The notes under the pieces were generated by a model. The model was not told the DNA's origin. It made no database searches and was given only the letters and a program-made list of their open reading frames with translations. From assembly GCF_037300705.1 (NCBI RefSeq), contig NZ_CP147776.1, positions 1,674,001 through 1,738,000 of the forward strand: DNA of 64,000 nt, given 5' to 3'. Within the stretch, counting starts at the first letter, position 1. Each line of letters starts with the position of its first letter. Positions 55,286 through 62,152 of this stretch are shown piece by piece. The translations under genes were made by a program, and so were the position numbers. The DNA comes from Massilia sp. W12. Lineage in GTDB: Bacteria > Pseudomonadota > Gammaproteobacteria > Burkholderiales > Burkholderiaceae_D.

Positions 55286-56530
55286 TTAACTGACCAGCAG
55301 CGGGATTGCGTCTGGGTCGTATTCCTGTTTTTGCAAAATTTCCTTCAGGACGTATACCGCGTCCCAGATATCCACAAAGCGCACATAGAGCGGGGCCAAG
55401 CCGAAGCGCATGATGTCCGGCGCCCGATAATCACCGACCACACCGCGCTTGATCAGTGCTTGCATGACGCCATAAGCATGCGGATGCGCCAGGCAAATCT
55501 GGCTGCCGCGACGGGCGTGCTCGCGTGGCGTGATGACTTGCACATCCAGTCCGGCGCATTCCTGCTCCAGCAGCGCCAGCATCAAATCGCCCAAGGCCAA
55601 AGATTTTGCCCGGATCGCCTGCATATCGGTGCGCGCAAACACATCCAGCCCGCATTCCACCAGAGACATTGAAACAATGCACTGCGTGCCACAAAGCGCG
55701 CGCCCGATGCCAGGCGTGGGCCGGTATTCCGGGCGCATCGCGAATGGCTCAATATGGCTCCACCAGCCGGACAGCGGTTGCTCAAAATCGCGCAGAAAAC
55801 GGCTGTGGATCCAGATAAATGCTGGCGCGCCCGGGCCGCCATTCAAATATTTATAGGTGCAGCCGACCGCAAGATCCGCGTCGCAGCCGCGCAAATCCAA
55901 TGGAACCGCGCCGGCAGAGTGAGCCAGATCCCACAGCATCAAGGCGCCATGCTGGTGCGCCAATGCGGTGATTTCCTGCATCGGCAGCATGGCCCCGCTG
56001 CGATAGTTGACATGCGTGAGCATCAGCACCGCGCATTCTTCATTCAAGACCTTGGGCAGGTCGGCTATATCATCGAGCAACACCAGTTCATGCCCCTGCT
56101 CAAGCCAGTTGGACAGGCCTTGCGCTATATATAAGTCGGAGGGGAAATTGCTGCGTTCACTGATGATTTTTTTACGCGCGGGATCTTTCTGCGCTTGATG
56201 CTTGAGGCAAAACGCCAGCGCTTTGAACAGATTCACCGATGTGGTGTCGGTCACCGCAACTTCATTCGGCCAGGCTCCCAGCAGATCCAGCATTTGCATG
56301 CCCAGTTTCATGGGCAACTCAAACCAATGCGCTTTGTTCCAGCTTTGGATCAAGTCTTGCCCCCATTGTTGGTCCACCACTTGTTGTGCGCGCAGACTGG
56401 CGGCTTTGGGCTTGGCCCCTAAAGAATTGCCATCCAGATAAATCAGCCCTTCAGGCAGATCAAAAGCGTCACGCAAGGCGCTGATGGTGTCCTTGGCATC
56501 GAGTTGCAGGCAATCTTCACGGGTCAGCAT
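55286..56530 (-). CDS. kynU: kynureninase
   Basis: Kynureninase cleaves kynurenine to anthranilate and alanine in tryptophan degradation, with PLP as cofactor. The ATG at 56530 (CAGGAGTAATC upstream) gives 414 residues, the usual length. Motifs include [13 protein letters not shown] at the N-terminus, [13 protein letters not shown] with the PLP Asp, and [15 protein letters not shown] with the PLP-binding Lys. GWWSHIEPF and RPTPGI follow as in the family. The kynA/kynB genes are not beside it in this window. The gene is transcribed toward htpG. Confidence 0.96.
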   Translation of the reverse strand: MLTREDCLQLDAKDTISALRDAFDLPEGLIYLDGNSLGAKPKAASLRAQQVVDQQWGQDLIQSWNKAHWFELPMKLGMQMLDLLGAWPNEVAVTDTTSVNLFKALAFCLKHQAQKDPARKKIISERSNFPSDLYIAQGLSNWLEQGHELVLLDDIADLPKVLNEECAVLMLTHVNYRSGAMLPMQEITALAHQHGALMLWDLAHSAGAVPLDLRGCDADLAVGCTYKYLNGGPGAPAFIWIHSRFLRDFEQPLSGWWSHIEPFAMRPEYRPTPGIGRALCGTQCIVSMSLVECGLDVFARTDMQAIRAKSLALGDLMLALLEQECAGLDVQVITPREHARRGSQICLAHPHAYGVMQALIKRGVVGDYRAPDIMRFGLAPLYVRFVDIWDAVYVLKEILQKQEYDPDAIPLLVS

Positions 56531-56698
56531 CTGATTACTCCTGTTGATATAGACGGGCAGGGCGTTTTCCTGCGCCCCCGGCATGATAAGACGGCAATGG
56601 GCGAAGGACGTGGCACGCCTGGATTTTATGCTGATTCTGCGTCATCACCTGTTTTGCGCAAGGTGAGCCGAAGATGAAAATTTTTTTTCATCAAACCC

Positions 56699-56725
56699 TA
56701 AAGTTGGCCTCAAGCCTGCCGTTAA
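56699..56725 (+). promoter_or_regulatory. sigma-28 (FliA)-type promoter element 1 upstream of flhD
   Basis: TAAAGTT (56699-56705), 12 bases, then GCCGTTAA (56718-56725). This fits the flagellar sigma-28 consensus TAAA-N15-GCCGATAA closely. Confidence 0.72.
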
Positions 56726-56858
56726 GTAGTTTAGATACGCGTGAATCCGTGTTGAGGGCAAGAAAATTATGAGTGTGATAAGATTATGTTGTGTATCTTG
56801 TCTAAAAGCTTGCCGGTTGATAGCTAAAAAATTTTTAAAAAATTTTTCACTTCAACCC

Positions 56859-56885
56859 TAAAGTTCCTCAAGTTCGTGCCGTTAA
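56859..56885 (+). promoter_or_regulatory. sigma-28 (FliA)-type promoter element 2 upstream of flhD
   Basis: TAAAGTT (56859-56865), 12 bases, GCCGTTAA (56878-56885). Flanks also resemble element 1: both have CCC before the -35 and CCTCAAG in the spacer. Confidence 0.72.
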
Positions 56886-56934
56886 CCAATCCAGATGCCC
56901 GGAAAAGGGTTTCAAAAAAAGTTTCAGACAGGCC

Positions 56935-56961
56935 TAAAGTTCTCGTTTGCGTTGCCGATAC
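56935..56961 (+). promoter_or_regulatory. sigma-28 (FliA)-type promoter element 3 upstream of flhD
   Basis: TAAAGTT (56935-56941), 12 bases, GCCGATAC (56954-56961), with the same spacing as elements 1 and 2. The remaining sequence to flhD has no supported gene. Confidence 0.68.
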
Positions 56962-57363
56962 ATCGCTTAAGTTGAACAAGCCTGAAATGCAGCAAGATCG
57001 CCGGAAGGGTGTTTTTGTTGTGAAAATGCATCGTTTTGCTGTGGTTGTTGTGAGCAGTCAGCGGTTGTTTGATCAGATTCCTTGTGTGCATTGCCGATAC
57101 AAAGCGCACAAAACTGGGAAAAACAGCAGTAAATCGATGCTTTCCCAAGCTTGCTTTTAGCTTGTCTTCGCCTCTATTTCCTTGATTTTCAGGGATTTTC
57201 CCCATTGTGCTGTGCGTTTGTAAGACAAACGCCTACGGCCTTGCCTTGTTTACTCTTACAAAAAAAACAGTCAGCGTCCTATTCACGGCAAATCCTCCCA
57301 CTTGCAGAATGTGTCTCATCGGCAATGCAAACAGCGACAGTACAACTGATCGAGGAGAACGAC

Positions 57364-57681
57364 ATGACTGCAAATGACATGATGGCTGAAATCCGTGACG
57401 CCAATTTGAGCTATCTGATGCTGGCTCAGCAAATGATCCGGGCAGACAAAGCCAGCGCAATTTTCCGCCTTGGCATCAGCAAAGATATTGCTGAATTGAT
57501 CGAAGGCATGAGCAATGCGCAAATTCTCAAGCTGGCTGGCTCCAATATGATGCTGGCGCGCTTCCGCTTCGACGACAGCGCCATTCTGATGATGCTCACC
57601 AACTACAACAAAGACCGCACCCTGGCGCAGTCGCATGCCGCCATTCTGATGGCCGGGCAGGCTGTTGAAGCGATTGCTTAA
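57364..57681 (+). CDS. flhD: flagellar master regulator subunit FlhD
   Basis: FlhD forms the FlhD4C2 complex that activates class II flagellar genes. The ATG at 57364 follows GAGGAGAACGAC and gives 105 residues beginning MTANDMMAEIRDANLSYLML; upstream in-frame codons lack a better start. The helical core (LIEGMSNAQILKLAGSNMML) matches FlhD. flhC follows after 30 bases. Confidence 0.95.
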   Translation: MTANDMMAEIRDANLSYLMLAQQMIRADKASAIFRLGISKDIAELIEGMSNAQILKLAGSNMMLARFRFDDSAILMMLTNYNKDRTLAQSHAAILMAGQAVEAIA

Positions 57682-57711
57682 TGCGGTTCGTTTGAAACGG
57701 GGAGAATGATC

Positions 57712-58257
57712 ATGGCGCAAAAGAGCGTGGTGTCGGAAGCACATGAAATCCAACTGGCGATTGAGTTAATCAATCTTGGCGCACGTTTGCAGCTGCTGGA
57801 GTCTGAAGTGGCCTTGTCGCGTGAGCGCTTGCTCAAGCTCTATAAAGAACTCAAGGGAGTCTCGCCGCCAAAAGGCATGCTGCCATTCTCCGCAGACTGG
57901 TTTCTGACTTGGCAGCCGAATATTCATTCCTCGCTGTTTATGAACATCTACCATTATCTGGTGGAGCATGCAGGCATCAGCGGGATTGAGGCGGTCATGA
58001 AGGCTTACAAGTTATACTTGGAGCAAACGCCGTATGAGCCAGGTGAAGAGCCGGTGCTGTCATTAACCCGGGCTTGGACGTTGGTGCGCTTTTTTGGCAG
58101 CGGGATGCTGAAAACTGCATGCTGCGACAAATGTGGCGGACACTTTGTGGTCAACTCTCTTGATCTGAATAATGAATATGTATGCGGCTTGTGCCATATG
58201 CCTTCACGCGCCGGCAAAACCCGCAAAGCGCTTGATGCACGCCAAATGGCTGCTTGA
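57712..58257 (+). CDS. flhC: flagellar master regulator subunit FlhC
   Basis: FlhC is the DNA-binding partner of FlhD. GGGGAG seven bases upstream selects the ATG at 57712 over 57706. The 181 residues include GARLQLLESEVALSRERLLKLYKEL, seen only in part here, and the zinc-binding cysteines in CCDKCGGHF and CGLCHMP (Cys-x2-Cys twice). It is co-transcribed with flhD and followed nine bases later by a methyltransferase gene. Confidence 0.96.
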   Translation: MAQKSVVSEAHEIQLAIELINLGARLQLLESEVALSRERLLKLYKELKGVSPPKGMLPFSADWFLTWQPNIHSSLFMNIYHYLVEHAGISGIEAVMKAYKLYLEQTPYEPGEEPVLSLTRAWTLVRFFGSGMLKTACCDKCGGHFVVNSLDLNNEYVCGLCHMPSRAGKTRKALDARQMAA

Positions 58258-58266
58258 TACAGGGTT

Positions 58267-59067
58267 ATGCGCATGACGCCGTCACAGACGGCAGCCTTGC
58301 GCCGTCCCTGGTGGCGCAGTCCGGCCTTGCGCGCCTTGTTGGCGCAGTTGTTCGCCCTGGTGTTGTTACGGCTTTGTTTGCCATATCTGGTGCGGCTTGT
58401 GCCGCCGGAAGATGCGGCATTCCGCATCTTGTTGCTCGCTTGCATGCAGGGGGCGCTGGCTGCGGCGTTGGCCTTCATGCTTGGTTTGCAGCGCTGGTGG
58501 TGGTTGATTCAATTTCTGTTTCCACTGGCCTTAGTGTATGCCTTGCAGTGGCGTATCGCGCCTGCGTGGTATTTAGCCGCTTTTGTGTTCTCCGTGTTGT
58601 TGTATTGGAGCACTTTCCGCACCCAGGTTCCTTACTATCCCTCCGGCTCAATCGTGTGGCGGCAAATCCTGAGTCAATTGCCTGACGGCCCATGTCGCGT
58701 CGCCGATCTTGGCAGCGGCTTGGGCGGTATGTTGCTTTTTCTTGAAAAGCAGCGCCCGGATCTGATTTTGCATGGTGTGGAGATGGCCCCCTTGCCATGG
58801 TTGATCAGCCGCCTGCGCGCCAAACTGTGCGGCAGCCGTGTGCAATTTCTCAGATGCGATTACCAAAGCCTCGACTTGGGGCAATACGATCTGGTGTTCG
58901 CCTACCTGGCCCCGCCGGCCATGCCTTCGCTATGGCTCCAGCTGAAAGAGCAGATGCGGCCAGGCAGTCATTTTTTCTCATACGAATTCCCAGTGCCGGG
59001 ACATGTTGCGGATTACAGCATAGTGTTGGGGCGGCGCGCCAGGATTTTGTATGGTTGGCGCTTTTAA
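58267..59067 (+). CDS. membrane-embedded class I SAM-dependent methyltransferase
   Basis: The 266-residue product has an N-terminal half with about four hydrophobic helices (LLAQLFALVLLRLCLPYLV, LLLACMQGALAAALAFMLGL, LIQFLFPLALVYAL, WYLAAFVFSVLLYW) and a C-terminal Rossmann methyltransferase domain with motif I VADLGSGLGGMLLFL and the acidic motif II end HGVEM. It begins nine bases after flhC and precedes motA, so it is part of the motility region. Methylation of a membrane-proximal protein or lipid is possible; the substrate is unknown. ATG 58273 is an alternative start. Confidence 0.8.
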   Translation: MRMTPSQTAALRRPWWRSPALRALLAQLFALVLLRLCLPYLVRLVPPEDAAFRILLLACMQGALAAALAFMLGLQRWWWLIQFLFPLALVYALQWRIAPAWYLAAFVFSVLLYWSTFRTQVPYYPSGSIVWRQILSQLPDGPCRVADLGSGLGGMLLFLEKQRPDLILHGVEMAPLPWLISRLRAKLCGSRVQFLRCDYQSLDLGQYDLVFAYLAPPAMPSLWLQLKEQMRPGSHFFSYEFPVPGHVADYSIVLGRRARILYGWRF

Positions 59068-59279
59068 GACGTAAATCATGCGATTTGCTTGCTAGCGGCG
59101 CATTCTCACGCTATTGTTCTTCCTGAGGGGCAAGCTTGGTTCTCCGCAGCTGAATCGGGGACAAGCGGCTGTGCGCTGCAGTGGCTTTGTGCTGGAATAG
59201 GACTTGCGCCACCGGTTCCGTCACTTTTGGGGCGGATTTGACGGATGGCTCTTTGCTCTAACGCTAAGGAGTGGCAAGC

Positions 59280-60140
59280 TTGTTAGTCATCATCGGATAT
59301 GTGATCGTGTTGGCTTCGGTGTTTGGTGGTTTCGCCCTTGCCGGCGGTCACCTTTCATCGCTGTTTCAGCCTGTTGAATTGCTGATGATCGGCGGCGCGG
59401 CAGTCGGCGCTTTCCTGGTCGGCAACAATGGCAAAGCCATCAAAGCCACGCTCAAAGCGCTGCCTACTGTGCTCAAAGGTTCGCGCTACAACAAAGACCT
59501 GTATCTCGAATTGATGGCCTTATTGTTTGACGTGCTGAGCAAAGTGCGCAAAGAGGGCCTGATGTCGATCGAAGGCGACATCGAAAAACCGGAGGAAAGT
59601 CCGGTCTTCTCAAAGTATCCCACCGTTCTGGAAGATCACCATATTGTCGAGTTCATGACTGACTACCTGCGCCTGATGGTGTCAGGCAATATGGATGCTT
59701 TTCAAATTGAAAATCTGATGGATAATGAAATCGAAACCCACCATCACGAAGGTGCAGTGCCGGCGCATTGTATCCAGGCGCTCGGCGACGGTATGCCGGC
59801 GTTCGGCATTGTGGCTGCGGTGATGGGGGTGGTGCATACCATGGCTTCAGTCGGGATTCCGCCGGCGGAGTTGGGGATTTTGATTGCCAATGCGCTGGTC
59901 GGCACCTTCCTGGGGATTTTGCTTGCATATGGCTTTATTGGCCCGCTTGGCAGCTTGTTGACGCAAAAACTCGAAGAGTCGTCCAAGATGTTCCAGTGCG
60001 TCAAAGTGACATTGCTGGCAAGCCTGAATGGTTATGCGCCTGCTTTGGCGGTGGAGTTCGGGCGCAAAGTGCTGTATTCAACTGAGCGTCCCAGCTTCTC
60101 TGAGCTGGAGGAATATGTGAAAAAAGGCAAGTCCAAGTAA
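59280..60140 (+). CDS. motA: flagellar motor stator protein MotA
   Basis: MotA with MotB forms the proton-driven stator. The preferred start is TTG 59280, giving MLVIIGYVIVLASVFGGFAL as in relatives, with AAGGAG eight bases upstream; GTG 59271 overlaps that site and is unlikely. The 286 residues contain four membrane helices, the cytoplasmic loop with KVRKEGLMSIEGDIEKPEES, and the conserved Pro pair in helix 3 and 4 (GMPAFGIVAAVMGVV). motB follows after 15 bases. A TTG start could tune stator levels. Confidence 0.95.
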   Translation: MLVIIGYVIVLASVFGGFALAGGHLSSLFQPVELLMIGGAAVGAFLVGNNGKAIKATLKALPTVLKGSRYNKDLYLELMALLFDVLSKVRKEGLMSIEGDIEKPEESPVFSKYPTVLEDHHIVEFMTDYLRLMVSGNMDAFQIENLMDNEIETHHHEGAVPAHCIQALGDGMPAFGIVAAVMGVVHTMASVGIPPAELGILIANALVGTFLGILLAYGFIGPLGSLLTQKLEESSKMFQCVKVTLLASLNGYAPALAVEFGRKVLYSTERPSFSELEEYVKKGKSK

Positions 60141-60155
60141 AGGCAGGGTGGACGG

Positions 60156-61085
60156 ATGGCAGACGAAGGTATACGGCCCATTATCGTCAAGCGGGTCAAA
60201 AAGCATGGTGGCGGGCATCACGGCGGCGCCTGGAAGATTGCCTATGCTGATTTCGTCACCGCCATGATGGCCTTCTTTTTGTTGATGTGGTTGCTGGGCT
60301 CGACTACCAAGGGCGATTTGAACGGGATTGCCGAGTATTTCCAGACTCCGCTCAAAGTCGGCTTGCTGGGAGGTTCTGGCAGTGGCGACAGCTCCAGCGT
60401 ATTGCAAGGCGGCGGCAAAGATCTGACCAAGAAGGAAGGGCAGGTGAAGCGCGGCAGCGATCCGCCGCAAAAGAAAAACTATGATTTGAAAGCGGCAAAG
60501 GCGGAGTTGGAAAAGGTCGAGGCTGAGAAGCTGAAGAAACTTAAGGAAAGGATTGAGCAGGTCATTGTCAATGATGTCAATCTGAGTGAATTTAAAAAGC
60601 AACTCTTGATTGATATCACCACTGAAGGCTTGCGTATCCAGATTGTGGATGAGCAAAACCGCCCGATGTTCGCTTTGGCAAGGAGTGAGTTGCAACCTTA
60701 CACTAAAGAAATTTTGCATGTGATAGGGATTGCGCTCAATGGCGTGACAAACCGGGTCAGTTTGTCCGGGCATACGGATTCAAAACCATATGCCAGTGGC
60801 GACAGGGGTTACAGCAATTGGGAATTGTCAGCGGATCGCGCCAATGCCTCACGGCGTGAAATGATCGCAGGCGGGATGGATGAAAACAAAGTGGTGCGGG
60901 TGGTGGGATTGGCGGATTCAGTGCATTTGGACAAATCCGACAAGTACAATCCGATCAACCGGCGCATCAGCATTGTGGTCATGAATAAGCGCACCGAGGA
61001 GTACATCACTTCGGATGGCGCAACGATGGAAGTCAGTAATCAAGTGGAAGCCGCTCCGGCGCCGGTGCAAGCTGGCAAGCAGTGA
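60156..61085 (+). CDS. motB: flagellar motor stator protein MotB
   Basis: The 309-residue product has an N-terminal membrane helix with the proton-carrying Asp in AYADFVTAMMAFFLLMWLLG, a plug and linker, and a C-terminal OmpA-like peptidoglycan-binding domain (VSLSGHTDSKPY, NWELSADRANASRREM, NRRISIVV). The order of motifs matches MotB exactly. The tail is Ala/Pro-rich. Confidence 0.97.
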   Translation: MADEGIRPIIVKRVKKHGGGHHGGAWKIAYADFVTAMMAFFLLMWLLGSTTKGDLNGIAEYFQTPLKVGLLGGSGSGDSSSVLQGGGKDLTKKEGQVKRGSDPPQKKNYDLKAAKAELEKVEAEKLKKLKERIEQVIVNDVNLSEFKKQLLIDITTEGLRIQIVDEQNRPMFALARSELQPYTKEILHVIGIALNGVTNRVSLSGHTDSKPYASGDRGYSNWELSADRANASRREMIAGGMDENKVVRVVGLADSVHLDKSDKYNPINRRISIVVMNKRTEEYITSDGATMEVSNQVEAAPAPVQAGKQ

Positions 61086-61133
61086 CAGTCAGCGCCGACT
61101 GCCTCGAGGAACCCGAGCGATAGGAAGGTAGCC

Positions 61134-61682
61134 ATGAGCAGAAATAAAGCATTGAGTTCGCATGTCAAGCGTCTGCTGACCGGGGTCTCTGATCATGGGA
61201 TACGGCATTTGACAGAAGTGGAAGCCGATTTGCGGCAAACATCGTTGTTGCTTGAAGAGGCCATCGAAAAGTTAGGCGCCAACTTCATGGCGATTCATGC
61301 GGTTGTAAGTGCGCAACAGCAAACTATCGATTTGCTGCTCTCCGGTGGAAAGCCGGAGGCGGATGCGGTGGCCGGGTTGGTGGCGATGCCGGATGCTATT
61401 GGCGGCCATGTGAATGCGGCGGTGACATGCATGCAATTTCAGGACATGACGAACCAGCTGCTTGACCGCACATTGAAACGGGTGACCGGTTTGCGTGAAT
61501 TTTTGGGTACACTGGGATCAAACGGTGCGGAAATTCATCAACAGGCGGAAAATGATGACATCATGAATGTCTTGAGCAATATCAATACCGCGCTTGCCGT
61601 ACAAAGCCTGGAGTTGCGCAGCGTTTTGCGCAAAGCGGTTGATCAAAAGCATCTGGAAAGCGGCGATATTGAGCTATTCTAA
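61134..61682 (+). CDS. CheZ-like chemotaxis protein (putative)
   Basis: The 182-residue all-helical protein is encoded between motB and cheY. Its central part, VTCMQFQDMTNQLLDRTLKR, resembles the CheZ core around the Gln residues that help dephosphorylate CheY-P (QFQD-(I/M)-(T/S)-x-Q). The C-terminus SGDIELF is a short acidic-hydrophobic tail separated by a linker, which could act like the CheY-binding tail of CheZ. Neither assignment is certain; full CheZ proteins are usually somewhat longer and have DDLLxSLGF tails. A role as an alternative CheY-P phosphatase or scaffold is inferred from its place. Confidence 0.65.
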   Translation: MSRNKALSSHVKRLLTGVSDHGIRHLTEVEADLRQTSLLLEEAIEKLGANFMAIHAVVSAQQQTIDLLLSGGKPEADAVAGLVAMPDAIGGHVNAAVTCMQFQDMTNQLLDRTLKRVTGLREFLGTLGSNGAEIHQQAENDDIMNVLSNINTALAVQSLELRSVLRKAVDQKHLESGDIELF

Positions 61683-61742
61683 GGGAAACAGTCTGCATGT
61701 GCGGGGGTGGCATCAGACTAATCTTGAACTGTGGGAGTGGAG

Positions 61743-62108
61743 ATGGCAAAGACAATTCTGGCAGTTGACGATTCTAGCTCACTGCGACAAATGGTGGCGT
61801 TCAGCCTGAAAGCTGCGGGTTATCAAGTGGTTGAAGCAGTGGATGGGCAGGATGGGCTCGAAAAAGCCAAAAATCAGACCGTTGATCTGGTGCTGACAGA
61901 CCAAAACATGCCGCGCATGGACGGTTTGGCCTTGATCAAGCTTTTGCGTGGCTTGGCCAGCTACCAGAAAGTGCCAATTTTGATGTTGACGACAGAGTCA
62001 AGTGATGAAATGAAGGCAAAGGGCCGTGCCGCCGGGGCAAATGGCTGGTTGGTGAAGCCTTTTGATCCGCAACGATTGATTGAGGTCGTGAAAAAAGTGA
62101 TTGGTTGA
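61743..62108 (+). CDS. cheY: chemotaxis response regulator CheY
   Basis: The ATG at 61743 (GTGGAG upstream) gives 121 residues, a single receiver domain. The acidic pair is AVDDSSS, the phospho-accepting Asp is in LTDQNMPRMDG, Thr is in LTTESSD and the Lys is in VKPFDPQ. It carries the CheA signal to the flagellar motor. cheA begins 44 bases later. Confidence 0.95.
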   Translation: MAKTILAVDDSSSLRQMVAFSLKAAGYQVVEAVDGQDGLEKAKNQTVDLVLTDQNMPRMDGLALIKLLRGLASYQKVPILMLTTESSDEMKAKGRAAGANGWLVKPFDPQRLIEVVKKVIG

Positions 62109-62152
62109 GAGATTCTCACCGCCATGAAATCCGACCGTAACGGAGTCTGATA

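Larger units (their letters stand above)
56531..57363. other. long leader/intergenic region upstream of flhDC
   Basis: These 833 bases hold no supported gene. They contain the three sigma-28-type elements and long A/T tracts (around 56826-56850), as seen upstream of other highly regulated flhDC operons. A fourth GCCGATAC-like box occurs near 57093 without a matching -35. Kynureninase's leftward promoter must also lie at the left end. Confidence 0.55.

Noticed and set aside
56876-57160. 94-codon plus-strand frame upstream of flhD
   Set aside because: It starts inside a sigma-28-type promoter box, contains another, has a basic composition without domain, and lacks a ribosome-binding site.
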